Assembly (NCBI GenBank): GCA_022264855.1
Contig: JABYQU010000031.1
Location: 62,001-126,000 of the forward strand
DNA from: Lenzites betulinus
Lineage: Eukaryota; Basidiomycota; Agaricomycetes; Polyporales; Polyporaceae
DNA length: 64,000 nucleotides
Direction of reading: 5' to 3'
The notes below the pieces were generated by a model. It saw only the letters and a program-made list of their open reading frames with translations, was not told the DNA's origin and did not search any database. How positions within the stretch are numbered: the first letter of the stretch is position 1; each line of letters starts with the position of its first letter. Below, one piece after another: positions 1-13,109 of the stretch. Made by a program: the position numbers and the translations under genes.

Positions 1-539
1 CATTGCGACTGCTTGAGGATGTCCTCCTGCGCAACAATACGCTGTAACTCGGTGAGATGCGCGCGGCGGAAGGCTATGATGCGTTTGGCGATGTCCACGC
101 CGTGCGCGTCCTCGAGCTCATCGTAGTCGTGGTAAAGCGGTGCGTTGATATGTCCGCCATTTCTGCAAGTGAATAATGATGAGACTTTGTAACAGCGCAT
201 GCGCACAGTCAGGATAGCGCATTACCTGCCGGTAGCTCCAGAGCAGACTTCACGAGCCTCGAGAATGACTATCTTCAACCGGGTTTCGCGTGACAGTATG
301 TTGTAAGCTACCGAGGCACCGGTGATTCCTGAGCCAATGATGACGATGTCCGCATACTCTGGCAGGACTTCCGGCTCCGCGAATATAGGCGCAGCAGGGA
401 CTGTCCAGAAGGAGAGGGTTGGGTTGGGGATGGGCAAGCCCGGAGATGCGTTGATACGTTCGTTGAGGATGCCGTATGTTTTGCGAAACGCGGATAAGGC
501 CTGGATGGCGACTTGGGCCTTGCTGAGTACTGTGCCCAT
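1..539 (-). CDS. FAD-dependent oxidoreductase (DAO-like), N-terminal part, runs off the window
   Basis: Exon 1 is 226-539, followed by a 63-bp GT-AG intron (163-225) and exon 2 (1-162), which continues beyond the window edge. The first ATG at 539 gives a roughly 75-residue leader and then a dinucleotide-binding motif, VIIGSGITGASVAYNIL, followed by an acidic strand end (LEAREVCSGATGRNGGH). This is the Rossmann fingerprint of the D-amino-acid oxidase/glycine oxidase-like FAD family, which oxidises amines or amino acids while holding FAD non-covalently. The substrate cannot be told from this fragment. The reading frame continues cleanly across the intron, so the gene looks intact as far as it is visible. 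It is divergent from BCP1. The family call is strong; the specific reaction is unknown. Confidence 0.85.
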
Positions 540-1086
540 CTCGCTGGAGGAGGTTGGATGTGGTTGACTTCTGAGGGCTTGGGAGACGTGAGCTTCCTTC
601 CTGCCAGTGGGTAGATAGGGAATATAGAGCCCCAGCACGGTAGACGCCTGTACTTATAGCCTCGCACCCATACCGGCCCTGAGACCACAAAAATAGGGGT
701 TTTACTTACTTACTTTACAGACTGCCCCTGTAGCTCCTCGCATGGATATAATATCGGACTACCTGGGTGTTGACAAGTCATGCGACCCTTCGGGTGGGTT
801 CAAAAGAAGAGCATGGACGTCGAAGTTGGTGGATGGGCAGTACAGGTACCACAGCCGAGCATGTCGGGTCTTCGTGCTCGTGTTGAGCGGTGTTAAAAGA
901 CGGCACTCTGCCGAGACGATTTCGCTTCTGCCAGCTGATGCATGGGTATCGCCGTGGGTGCCGTCAGCTTACATCTATGGTCGAAGATTGGCAGTGGAAG
1001 TAGAAGTCAAGGAACGGGCGCCTAGATCAGCTCAAGTTCCTCCCGCATACTTCCATCCTCATCCACTCGGAAAACATCCTACAGCG
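540..1086. promoter_or_regulatory. Divergent intergenic region, FAD oxidoreductase / BCP1
   Basis: This 547-bp stretch separates two outward-facing start codons, so it must hold both promoters. Open frames in it lack family resemblance and overlap the BCP1 5' end out of frame. I see no clear TATA box or other defined site. Confidence 0.4.
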
Positions 1087-2161
1087 ATGGTGAAGAGAAA
1101 ACAAGACGCAGAAAACGCTGCATCGGATAACGAGTCCGACTCGGAACGCGTAAACATACATCTCACATACTTTGCTCTCCCCGCGCTGACCAGGTCCGCC
1201 AGTAGAGCCTCGTCGACGTCGACTTCGAGTTCTTCGACCCCAATCCCGACATCGACTTCCTCGCCCTCAAGCGACTCACCATACAGCTATTCCATGACGA
1301 CGCGGAACTTCTCCCCGTGCACGACCTCGCGGACCTCATCCTCGCCCAGCCCCTTGTCGGCTCATCCGTCAAGTGCGATGGCATCGAGAGTGACCCCTAC
1401 GCGTTCCTCACCGTCCTAAACATGCACCTACATAAGGTGCGCATCACCCCCCGCCAATGACCCCACGTACTCACGCATTCCCTGCGTGCGAGTAGGACCG
1501 GCCGTCAATCAAAGCGCTCACCGCCTACCTCCTTGAAAAATCCTCCGCGGACCCGACCCTGCACTCCAAGCTGCAGTCTCTCCTCAACCCTGCCGCGCTC
1601 TCCGCCCCCTCCTCCAAACACGTCGGTTTCATTTTCTCCGAGCGCCTTGTCAACATGCCCGTCCAGATCATGCCGCATATGTACCGCATGCTCGCGGACG
1701 AGATTCAGTGGGCCCTAGACGACGTACGTTGACCTCCCACTTCTTCCGCTTCGCCACTTACAAAACTTTACAGAATGAGCCCTACGACTTCTCGCACCTC
1801 ATCATCATCTCCCGGGTTTACCGCCTCACGGCTGAGGAGGCCGCAGAGCTGCACGCCGACACCCCGCGCACAAAGCGCCAAAAGCAGTCCGAGGCGTCGC
1901 AGGGCGCCGGAGTGTACCCCTTCCACCCCGAGGACGACATCATCCGCAAGGTACGCTCGCGTCTCTGCTCGTATCATCCATCACTAACGCGTCTCGACAC
2001 AGTTCGCGACGCACACGCTGGACTATGCCTTCACCCGCGCGCAGCCAAGGTCGGAGGAGGCGTTCGGGCTCGACACCAGCGGGCGTATGATGCTCATACC
2101 AACTGCCCGCCTGCGGGACATCGCTGCCGCCCTGGCAGAAGCGTTCCCCCAACCCTCATAG
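1087..2161 (+). CDS. BCP1: BCP1/BCCIP family protein
   Basis: Five exons (1087-1149, 1206-1436, 1496-1723, 1774-1950, 2003-2161) join in frame to about 285 residues, almost the length of yeast Bcp1. The start is MVKRKQDAENAASDNESDSE, a basic then acidic leader typical of the family. The body carries SLVDVDFEFFDPNPDID, then a region reading VGFIFSERLVNMPVQIMPHMY, both characteristic of BCCIP proteins. In yeast, Bcp1 is an essential nuclear protein needed for export of the Mss4 lipid kinase and acts as a chaperone for ribosomal protein Rpl23 (uL14). The role here is inferred by homology. The gene converges on VPS35, leaving only about 257 bp between the stops. I see no breaks. Confidence 0.9.
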
Positions 2162-2418
2162 TCCCGCTCACCCTGCTTACAACCCATGTATCCGTAGCCT
2201 GTATGCCTCGCCAACGGAGCTGTTGTACCACCCGCCTGCACGTGCGCTGCGCGAGAGCAAATAGCAAGTGCATTATACACACGAAGTAAAGGTATCTACG
2301 AAGCCACAACACACAACATGAGGGGTGCAAATATGATGAAACCGGCCCAGTCCGTCCTTCCCGCGCGCCCGCCTTTGCACCACGCAGCGCATCGCACGTA
2401 CAGTACACACGCGTGCGC

Positions 2419-5400
2419 TCACCGCGTCGGGATGCCCATCTTGATCGTCGCGCCCACGACGTCCACGTCGTCCCACCGCGACTCGGCCGCGTCGCCCTGC
2501 GCCTCCGCAGCCGCAGCTGCTGTCGCTTTCTTCGACTGGATGTACAGGAGTGTGTTCCGGAAGTGGCGCGTGATCATCTCGGGGGTCTGCACGCCCTCGA
2601 GCAGGCCCGGGGGGGCGCGCTGCGACGGGTGCACGTCCGGCGACGCGATGTTGTCGATCGACGCAGTGATAAGCTCTACGAGGCTGTTGACGAACTTCGG
2701 GGTGACCTGTGTCGCATACTATCAGCCTGCCTGTTCACAAGAGGTGTTTAGGAGAACGTAAACACATACCGCTGGAGCACCACGGTCGAGATAGTACAGA
2801 TACTGGTCCAGGGTATCACAGTACAGCTGGATAGTAATGATCTCTTCTGTCGCAGAGTTGGCGATCCGGAGGGCCTTCTGGAGGCACTCCAATATGCGCT
2901 TGCTGTCCTGGAGCGGATACTAAGGAGGATTATAAGTACTCAATATTTGATGATCACAACCCACGATGGCACATACCGCCTTCGCGCTCTCCCCCTCCTC
3001 CTTCGTCGCACTCTTTTCCACGGGCTCCTTCGGGGCCTTCGCCTCCGCCTCCGCCGGCTCTTCCTCAGCGGGGACGTCCTGCCACCAAAGATGGCTCGCG
3101 AGGTTGACCGCGCTTGCCTGGTGGGGCTTCTTCAGCAGCTTCGCGCCGTGCAGTGCCGCCTTCGTGATGAGCGTGTCGTAGTTGTCTTCGCTGAACACAC
3201 GCGCCCCCTGCAGCGTGCCGATGATGAGGGTGATCGCCTGCAGCTGCGCACGGCTCTCCGAGATGCTCTCCTCGTACACGCTGAACGCATCGACATACAT
3301 GTCATACGTCAGGTTCTCGAACCCGCACTCGTCCGCGATCTGCGCTGCGAGTAGGAAGAGCCGCAGGGCGATCGAGGGCGCCTCGACGGTTGTGGAGAGG
3401 ATGGAGTTGAGTTGCCGGACGAACTTGAGGATGGTCGATACCTTAGACTGCCAGTCCTCCTCCTACATCGTATTTGAGCTCAGTGCGTAAGACTGCGCGG
3501 GCATACAACAAAGCGTACCAGATGCTCGCGATTGTGGTATCTTCTGCAAAGCTTGATCGCGGAGGTGATGAGAGCGGGGTATGTGAAGCGCATTCTCTCG
3601 CCGCCGGTCTCGAAATGCCGCCGTGCGGTTTGCAGGATCTGTCGCTCTTGTCAGTATAAGGTTTAGTATTGACGGTAACTGTTGACGCACCTCAAATTGT
3701 ACGTCCAAGTTATCCGAACGGAACAGATGGATCATTCGCGCCACCCACCCCTGCTCCTCTGCGAGTTCTTCCCGTTCATGGTACGGCCCCCTCCTGGGAT
3801 CCTTCACATGATTAGGTGCGCCATGTGCATTTGGCCCAGCGACGGCATCCGCTTGGTCACGAACGAGTACATGACACAGCTCGAGGATCCCGTTCACATC
3901 TTCCGGAGTCTCGATGATGGTCTCGTTTTTCAGCACAGACGATATGAGAGAATGAGACAGCGTCCGTCGAGTTGAGTATGGCTGTTGGGTGAGGAGAGCT
4001 GTGTACTGCTGTAGAGCGAGAAGGGTCATAACAGACTGGTAGGAGTTGATGGGAGCCACAAGCAGTGCTTGGAGGTTAGCGGTTGTTTGCTGGGAGTGCA
4101 GGTCAGGGCTGTGGGGAGGTGAGTCTGGCATCTTGAGTACTTCACTGTAAACCTACCTGTCTGTGAACTCCTTGATCTTCTCGGCGGCGAATCCGAGGAC
4201 CTGGTCGACATATTCCAGTCGATCTGGGTAGCAGCTCACTGAGAGATTGGTCAACGAAACCAATAGTGCAGTGATATCTTGTATGGAGAGATCCGGGCGG
4301 GCCTGAAAGCAGGCGTAGTTAGTACCAGCAACTAAACCAGTAAACATCGAACTCGCCTTGATGAGCTCGACGACCTGATGCCAAAACACTTCAAACAGCT
4401 TCACGTTCTCCGGGATGCCTCTGAACTTTCGGATGTGCTCCTGCTCTGCGCCCTCCTTCTCCTTGCCCTTCTCACTCTTCTCGGCCTTCTCGCTGGCGCC
4501 GTCTTCCGCTGTGCCGTTCTCGGTCGGCGCAACAGATTCGGGCTTCTCGCTTGCGACAGGACTGGTGGGCGTTGACCCCCACTCATTGCTGACGGCCGTC
4601 ACGGATTCCGTCCCCACCGTCACTTGGCTTTGGTTTTGCCGCAGACGAGCTTGCTGGACCCTCTCCGCCAGTCGCTTAGCAGCTGCCTCCTCCTGCCTCT
4701 TAGTCTCCTCTGGGTCTTCATTCTCCGCTTCGCGGGCGGCGTATGCAGCTAGACGGTCGATGAGGGCAATGACTATCTGCTTGATATTCACTTTAGGGTG
4801 AAGTTGTGCAGTAGCCGAAAGGAATGGACCGAGAGTGTATAGGTGAAACTCGTCCGTGAAGACCTATATGTACGAGATGAGGGTACCTGTGGACAGGACG
4901 TCACATAATACGCACCTGGATCACGACCTCCATGAGATACTCCTGCGCAATGACATCCTTGCAAACGACGATTTGCTGCAGGATGCTTGGGAGGATGAGT
5001 TTCTGGTACATGTCGAGGTCGACGCCGTCGAGTTGGCTGAGGCGGACGAGGTTCGTGCCGACCAATATGCGCAACTCCTTGCGTTCCATCTCGCGTTTCT
5101 CGCGCTCCCTCGAGTGTCCCTGGTGCTGTAGCCGCACCCACAGTTTGTTCATCTCGATGAAGTTCGTGAGGACAAAGTTGATTGAATCCTGCAGGTTGCC
5201 CTTGGGTCTGTTGGAAGTCATTACCGAGGACTGCGCGCTCACTGGGGTATGAACGCACCCTTGGTCATCCCCTATGGGTAGGTGATCCCTTGTCTGCCCG
5301 CTGAGGTAGTGCCGCAGGAACAGTCCTCTGATGGGGTGCAGCACTCCCCGCGACATCTCCAACATGTCCTTCATGACTTCTTTGACCGGAGCCTCAGGGA

Positions 5401-5881
5401 TAGACATGTAGACGGAGCCGACGGTGATCATGAGGTAGAGACGGGGGACAATGTTGCCGGCATATTGTACAAGTTCATAGAGGTCGGCCAAATGGTGTCG
5501 GCCGGAGACGTGTGCGTCATATAGATAGTTGGATAAGTGACGGAGCGCGTCGAACACAGCGATGTCTGCGCGTATACATGAGCATCCCCAGTAAATGTTC
5601 CAGAGACGCGAGACATACATAGCTCGTAGTATTGTTTGGGGGTGAGCGAGGATGTTCGCAGTTCGGCCAACATCAAGCTCGCACTCTTGAGCGCGTCCAT
5701 GAGCTGGTCGAGTTCCTGCAAGATTTCTACTCAGCACATTTCCAGGAGAGAGTACACGCATAGCAAGACGTACAAGATGCCTCTTCATTTGCTGCACCTG
5801 TATCTTGACTGTAGCGAGTGACTCGCTAAGCAGCTTGCCTTCCTCGACAGGTAATGGCGCTGCGGGTGTGACTGACGCCAT
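2419..5881 (-). CDS. VPS35: VPS35, cargo-binding core subunit of retromer
   Basis: A multi-exon gene starting [21 protein letters not shown] at 5881 and ending with TIKMGIPTR at 2419. Near the N-terminus is [17 protein letters not shown], the PRLYLM segment that is near-invariant in VPS35 and needed to hold VPS26. The rest is helical repeat sequence, including [23 protein letters not shown] and the C-terminal half that contacts VPS29. An acidic, low-complexity insertion rich in Glu, Ala and Lys lies near 4430-4620, and a second near 2980-3060; the expected helical solenoid is otherwise complete. Retromer retrieves receptors from endosomes to the Golgi or plasma membrane. Exon joins in the 2900-4150 part were inferred from frame continuity and are less certain. 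RPB1 lies upstream in the same orientation. Confidence 0.92.
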
Positions 5882-6266
5882 GATTCAAGGGCCCGATAGG
5901 TCAGCCAGGGAAGAAGTTAGTTCGAGCCGTGAAGCAGTCGCAGCGCGACCTCAGACAAGACAACCGCGAGGGAATACGCGGGGAGGGAGGAGGATGGAGG
6001 GTCAGAGGGAGTGGGTGCGCAGTGCGCAACCGCCAAGCTTGCCCTACGCGCTCCTTCTCGATTTGGCAATTCTCCGCGCACTCTCCCCGCTCGGCCCGAC
6101 AGGCACAAAACATACCGGAACATACGCGTCGGCTTCAACGCACGCACCAGGCAGCAGACAGACCACAGGGAACGGTACGAGCTGACATTAATCTACAGGC
6201 TTGCATTGAGAGCTAGATAACGAGGTGGTACGAGTATGTTCAAGAATCCAACGTGGTGTATACTAC
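5882..6266. other. Intergenic: RPB1 3' flank and VPS35 promoter
   Basis: About 385 bp between the RPB1 stop and the VPS35 start. It has a purine-rich run (about 5980-6010) and CT-rich segments that could serve as promoter elements. No gene or structured RNA is apparent. Confidence 0.4.
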
Positions 6267-9200
6267 TCAGTCCCAGGACGGAGATGTGCTGTACGAGTGC
6301 CCGCGGTTGTTCGTCGTCGACGACCCATTCTGATTCTGAGCCGGGCTCGAAGGCGACCACTGGGGAGAGGTCGGGCTATACGCAGGTGACGCCGGGGAGT
6401 AGGCCGGAGCTGCAGGCACACGTCAGCACAGGTTAGGCAATATACTGTACAACGACTGCACTCACAAGCAGGCGAATAAGTAGGGGAGGTGGGGGCTATC
6501 CGAATTAGTCAGTAAAGAAACATGAATAGACCAAATAGATACTCACAGTATCTGGGGGAAGCGGGCGAGGCCGGCGATGTAGGTGAGTACTTGGGAGAGG
6601 TGGGTGACATTTGAGCGGGGGCTGCAAATAACGATAAATGACAAGCAGTGAGCAATCAGGAAAGATGCACTTACAAGCTGTAGTTTGAGGAGAGGTGACG
6701 GATAGAACGACTCGTCAGTCATGCATTTTAAAAAGAATCGAATGAAACTCACTAGGAGAGTAACGAGGCGACGCCGGGCTGAACGACGGACTCGTCGGAG
6801 AATACCGTGGCGAGGTGGGACTGAATGAAGGAGACTGCGGGCTGTACCGCGGCGAGGTTGGGGAGAAGGAGGGAGACGTCGGTGAGTAGCGCGGACTCGT
6901 AGGCGAGTACCCCGGTGACGTGAGGTTGAGCGCGGGAGACGTCGGCGAGTACGTCGGGGACGTTGCGCCGTGACTGCGGTCGTAGAACGGCGACGTCGCG
7001 TAGGGCGAAGTGCCCATAGGAGACGTGCCGCCGGTAAACGGCGACTGTGCCAAGTAGGGCGATGTCGGCGAGTATGCATTGGGGGAACTCGGGCTGTACC
7101 CGGGCGCAGCAGGGGACATGCCCCCGGCCCCCATTGGGCTCATGCCGATACCCAGCAGCGAGAACGACGAGGCGGCCTCCTCGCCGCCGTTGACTGCGAG
7201 TGGCGAGAACGCTGCAGCTTCCCCCTTCATCGCCACATCCTGTGACCACGTCGGCGAATTGCTGTCGTACGGCGTCATCGCGACCTGACCAGGCGTCATA
7301 CCACCGTCCGCTTGCGCAGCCAGCATGGTCTGCACTGGGAGGCGGTGGTCCACAATAACATCCTTCAACATGTCAATGTCGAGCGCGACATCGAACGCGC
7401 CGGTACCCATCGGCGCCATCTGTCCGAACAGGATGTTCTCCGCAATTCCGTGGCAGTCGTCCTTCTCGCCAACGGCGGCCGCCTCCATCAGGATCTCGAC
7501 TGTTTCCTCGAACGAGCAACGCATGAGAGCGCCAGTGTCCGCACGGTTAATACCATGACGAGTGATAGCCATGAGTGTTCCGCGATGTGTCATGAGGTCG
7601 CAAAGGAGGGCAAGGTGGCGGTAGTTCACGTAAGAACCGTCGAACTCGATGACGTTACGAAGTTCGCGCATGATGGCAGCGCGAGCGGCTTCGATACCGA
7701 GGACGTCGAAAATTTCCACGCAGTTGTTGGAGTAGGTCCTCTTGAAGTCAACGCCGTCGATGCACATCACCGTCTTCAAGTTGATACCGTCCGTCTCGAG
7801 CACCCACTCCTTCTCCCCGCGCGCCTCAATGTTGCCTGCAGACGTAATCGAGATCTTGTCGTGCTCCAGAAGGAAGACACGCTGGATACCGGGCACTCCG
7901 CGCAGACTGACGGAGTTGAGCATAGTGTTCTCGAGTTGGCGCAGGAAGATGTCTTCTTCGACCTGTCCAAGATCCTCTTCGTCCTTGTCGGCACCACCAA
8001 GGACACGACACCGGATGACAAGCTTCTCCGAGTTGTCTTCGCTCCAGATGACGAACAGATCCGTCTTGAAGCTCTCCGCGATCCGGCTCGCGACATAGTG
8101 CATTGTGAGCTTCCTGTCGATCATCTTCGCACGATCCAGCTCGAGACGGAGCAGCCAGGGCGACATCATGTGAAGCTTCTGCTCGACCTCCTCGTCGGGG
8201 ATGGCGAAGAAGGACTCCACGAAGATCTGATCCTCCTCGATGATGGTGTTGCTCGGGTCGGGATCGTACCAAATTTCGACCGCCGCAGTGACGGTGCGAA
8301 GTGAGGTGAACGCAAGCTCCTGCTCCACGTTCTTCGCCAACATCTTGTCCTTCGCGATCTCGGGCTCCAGGTAAACCGACAGAGACGGGGTCTTAATGTT
8401 CGTTGCGACGTTGATGATTTCCTTCAGTCGTGGAACACCGAGCGTGACGTTCTTACTGGAGACACCAGCGTAATGGAACGTGTTCAGTGTCATCTGCGTC
8501 GCGGGCTCTCCGATGGACTGGGCCGCAAGCGTCCCACACATCTCGCCGGGGTGCGCCACCGACTGGTTGAACTTCGTCTCAATCTCTCCCAGTACCCACT
8601 CGAACGCCTCCCGGTTGAGGTGGTGCCGCTCGAGTACACGACGCGTGGCGAGTGTGGCGCGGAGGTGCATACGGAAGAGCAACGTTGCGTTCTCTTGTGC
8701 CTCCCTGGTGAGCGCGCCATCCCCGCGGACGATGGTGAGGCGACCGCATAGCTCGCGCACAGAGTCCACGATATAGATGGGATCCAGATCACTAGGCTTT
8801 CGCCTGTCGATGTGGAATATCTGAATGGCGTTTTGAACGATGCGCTGAAGGTTGACCGGGAGGTAACGAGGAGCAGAGGGGTCGGTCCGGGGGAAGATCC
8901 AGTCACGAAGAAGCTTCCGGTCGGAACTAAGCTGCGCATACTCCTCATCGAGCTTGGACTGGAGCTCGAGCGAGCTGTCGTCTAGGCCAACCTGCAGGAC
9001 GCCCGGGAGGAAACCACCGGAGGGATCCGTAACATCGACGCGGTAGTCGTGCTCGAACTGTGCATGGTTCAGCGCGAAGGTCTCGATGTTCTGCTTCTCG
9101 ATGAACGCGCCGTCCATGCCGTCTTCACCGTACACAAACTGGATAAGGTCGCCGAGAGAGTTCCTGACGGTGCCATCGTAGCAGACTGTGACATCCTCCA

Positions 9201-12200
9201 ACGCCTTGACCAGTCGACGCTGAATGTAACCGGTCTCGGCGGTCTTGACCGCGGTATCGATGAGACCTTCACGACCGGCCATAGCGTGGAAGAAGAACTC
9301 CTGGGGGGTGAGCCCTCGAAGGTACGAGTTCTCGACGAAGCCGCGCGCCTCAGGACTGAAGTCGTCCTTTGTGAAGTGGGGGAGAGTGCGGTGGCGGAAG
9401 CCGAAGGGGATACGCTTTCCCTCGACGGACTGTTGCCCGACACAGACGGACATCTGGGAGATGTTGATGAACGAACCCTTGGAGCCAGCGACCACCATCT
9501 GCTTGACGTTGTTGTCCTCCTTCAAGTTCTTCTGGGCGTACTGACCACTCTGGTCACGGGCCAAGTTGAGCGCGCGCTCGACCATCTTCTCGAAGGACTC
9601 GCGAATGGTCATACCCGGCGCCGCCTTGAGACGGGCGTGGTAGGCATCGTCGACGACCTGTAGCACCTCCTGCTTCCGCATAGCGATCTGTTCATGAATG
9701 TACGCCATCGTTTTGTGGTCCGCGATCGTGTCCCCGATACCGATGCTGAAGCCATTGTGGAAGAGCCAGTAGTTGACGACCTGTTGCAACCCAGTGAAGA
9801 GCGTGCGAGTAGCCTCGGGGCCCTTCTCGCGGAAGACAACGTGAACGAGACCACCTTGAGCGGCACCGACCGTCTTCTTCTCCACGATACCGAAGATGAT
9901 GTCACCGTTCTCTATCATCATACCGTCATCGAATACTGGGTTGTTCGACTTCGGGTCGGGTGAGCGGAAGATGTTGATCCCTCGCGGGATACACATGCTC
10001 AGGATCTGCTTCCCTGTCCACATCGGCTTCGGCTTGATGATCGCTGGCGTAGGGACGCTACCGTCCCAGTCGGGAACCCACAGTAAGATATTCTGGACCT
10101 GCGACCACTCAAGGAAAGTGTCCCGTAAGGTGAATTTCCGGATGCCACACAGAGTGTCCTGGACAATACCCATCACGGGCTTATTCGCCTGGGGCGAGAT
10201 GATCTGTACATAGCGTGAGTAAGAGTTACTGCATATTAGCTGCAACAAACCTACCTGGCGAGGTACCCAAGCGATCTGGGAAAGCTCAGCCCGAGTCTCC
10301 TCACTCTGGGGTACACTATACGAACGTCAGTCGGTTGCCTGTCATTGTGTAGTGAAATACATACTGCATGTTCATTTCATCACCGTCGAAATCAGCATTG
10401 TAGGGCGGGGTTCTGGAACTAACGTGAGCAAGTTGACGATGCTCCGCACTGGCTATAGCTTACACAGAAAGGTTCAGACGAAATGCTGCGCAGCGATGTT
10501 AGCGATGATTGGCTGTATGGAATAGCTAGACACTTACTGGAGTAGGGCATAAGCCTAACACGATGGCTCATCATACTCATCTTGTGCAGACTGGGCTGCC
10601 GGTTGAAGAGAACAAAGCTATCGCAGCTACATCAGTCTCCGCGGCCACTAAAACACCAACTATGGGAGACCTACTCTCCATCCTTCAGATGACGCTCGAC
10701 AATCCACCCATACTGCAAGAATGCATCCGCCCGCTTGTTGTACCGAAGATCTATCCGTTCACCTGTGTCACGCACAACGTATCGTGCGCCAGGATAAGTT
10801 GTTGGACCATTCCGCACCAACTCCTGTAGGTAGGAGATGTTGTACGGCGTCACTGCGAGCAAGTTAGGCATTGTCTTTCGATGACAACAAGAGATATTGG
10901 CTGACCTCGTTCAGGGAATGTCAAATTCATCGCTATAGTCCTAGGCACACCAACTTCGTCCAGTTCAAGGTTGGGGTCACCCGTGATAACCGTTCGCGCA
11001 GAAAAGTCGACACGTTTTCCCATCAAGTTACCGCGCAGACGACCCTCCTTGCCTTTCAGACGAGCACGGATGGCCTTCACTGGGCGACCAGACTTCTGCA
11101 AAGCTTGGGGGATACCGGCAATGTCGTTGTCCATATACGTTGCGACGTGGAACTGCAAGACGATTAGGCTGTAGATCGAATAGCAGACAGTCCGCCCAGT
11201 TCTTACCTGCAGAAGTTGTTCAAACTCGTTGATGACGTGCGCAGGCGCACCTTCTTGTTCGCAACGGCGGACATTGGCAGATGCTTTGATGATGTCTCCG
11301 AGCTTGTACGTGAGATCATCCTCACTGCGCATCGTGCCGCCATCGACAGCAATACTAGGCCGGACTGGGGGAGGTGGGACGGGGAGCACAGTGAGGATCA
11401 TCCACTCTGGCCGGGCATACTCGACGGACAGCCCAAGGAGATGAAGATCCGAGTCGGAGATCTTCTTCAGCGCCGTGTACACCTCGTGAGGGGGGAAAAG
11501 CCGCTTGTCTGGCTGCAGCGACTTCACCTCCTACAAGACATAAGACAATGGTGTGAGAGTACGACGAGTGCACAAACCTCATCCTCGTCCTTCCCACTCT
11601 TGTACTGCACGAATAGCTTCAGCCCCTCCTTCCTGATTTGGGGCTGAGTGGCGCCGCAGCCACCATGCCCCTTCTTAGGCTCATCCTCCGCGTTGTCGTT
11701 GTCGTCCTTTGGCTCGTCAGGCTGGCAGACCATCTTGCTCTTGCAGTAGTTCCAGACAGCTTGCATGCGAGCCTTGGGATCGCGGATATGCCTGATTCGA
11801 TCCGCGAACGTTGCGTCCGACTTACATTTACACAAAAGATCCATTCGGAGCGGAGGGCGAGACGGATATGAAGATCAAAATGTCAGCATGCACTCTGAAC
11901 TGCAAGACAGCACGCTGTCTGCGTCGTGCGCAACAGGTACGACGCTGGAAATGGTTACACAGGGGGCTACGTCAATCGAGTTACAAGTGCATTGCCGACA
12001 TGCTACTCATTCTGCGTCACAGCGAGTGCAGTCGGCTCTCCATCCGAGTAGCTCACAAAGGAGACTACTGCAATCTTTTCCGCACTCCTCGCTCAGCCCC
12101 CCATTTCACCGCGCAACCGCGTGTCCAACCATGGCCGGACGATTGCAACGGTCCACGCGGCGATCAAGCGATCGAAAACGCGCGCGGACCTCGTCACGGG

Positions 12201-12794
12201 TGGAAGAACGCCTCGATTGTCGAGGACAGACGCAGTGCGGGTTTGGGGTTCTCCATGAGGTTGGAGAGAGCCCCCAGAAAATTGGGTGGTGGGGTGCGAA
12301 ACGAGTCAGGGAAAGGAGAAGTCACTCACGCTGTCGGCTTTCAACCGTCCGCAATTGACACAGATACACTCCAGAATCTTTTTCACTTTCACAATGAAGC
12401 CTGTGGTCGGCGTGAGAAAACGCACATGTGGTTAAAACAAGGGCGACGCACCTGGGTGGAACACGGGCCTCGCCAGCTCGATATGCCCAAAATGCCCAGG
12501 ACACTCAGACATCCCCTCTCCACACGTCTGACACTTGAAGTTGCGGTCTATCGTGCCCATACGAGGATCCATGAGACCACCCAACTTGGGTTTGTGGGTG
12601 GTTTCGTCCATAACCTCGGGGTGCTCAATTTTTGCAACCGAGTATGCTTTCTGTCGTTGTCCATAAGAAACGCGCTTCAAACGCACAGAATAGGACGAGG
12701 CACGCACTATCTCCTCTGGAGAGAGGATACCGAACTGTACTTCCCGCACCTTGCGGATGGGAGCCGCCGAGTACGCGAACTGGTGTCCAAGCAT
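6267..12794 (-). CDS. RPB1: RNA polymerase II largest subunit RPB1
   Basis: Start [20 protein letters not shown] at 12794; stop at 6267. I can place 15 exons: 12452-12794, 12330-12400, 11578-11820, 11207-11530, 10906-11152, 10675-10852, 10538-10617, 10464-10485, 10365-10412, 10255-10315, 6753-10203, 6675-6677 (candidate), 6547-6621, 6466-6495 and 6267-6409. Joined, they give about 1,772 residues without frame breaks, close to the yeast protein. Visible landmarks are the N-terminal zinc site ([17 protein letters not shown]), the catalytic metal-A loop [12 protein letters not shown], the bridge-helix region ([20 protein letters not shown]) and the trigger-loop region ([16 protein letters not shown]). 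The C-terminal domain has about 20 heptads: degenerate proximally, then near-consensus YSPTSPx and [10 protein letters not shown] units, ending in a non-repeat tip. Four introns interrupt the CTD if the micro-exon is real. Intron 2 (about 509 bp) is unusually long. Confidence 0.97.
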
Positions 12795-13109
12795 GACGGG
12801 CGACAGAAAGGGGGTAAAGCTGGCGAGAAAGAGGAGAAAAGCCCGTCAGAAGAGCCAACAGCAGCAGCCAGTCCAAAGAGAGCGCGTCAGCGAGGAGGTG
12901 GGGAGGGATGGGGGAGGGATGACCGACGTCGTCGACGTGGTCGAGGACAAGGAGGTGCGGACTCAGCCAACGCCCACTCGCCGGAACCGCTCGTCGTGAC
13001 CGTGACCTGTGACCTTGATCACGGTCACGCCCACCCCGCAGTGCTCCCGGGCTTGGTCACCTCTGCTCGAGGGACGCGCTCTGCGCACTGCTCTCTCTCT
13101 CCAACCGCC
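12795..13109. promoter_or_regulatory. Shared divergent promoter, RPB1 / VPS27
   Basis: Only 315 bp separate the two start codons. The interval is GC-rich and contains a near-palindrome, GTGACCGTGACCTGTGACC (about 12997-13015), followed by GATCACGGTCACGCC. I see no TATA box. Regulation by this palindrome is speculative. Confidence 0.5.

Noticed and set aside
7312..8304. 330-codon open frame on the plus strand
   Set aside because: It is antisense to the largest RPB1 exon. Its composition follows from reversed codon bias of a conserved gene, and no family fits.
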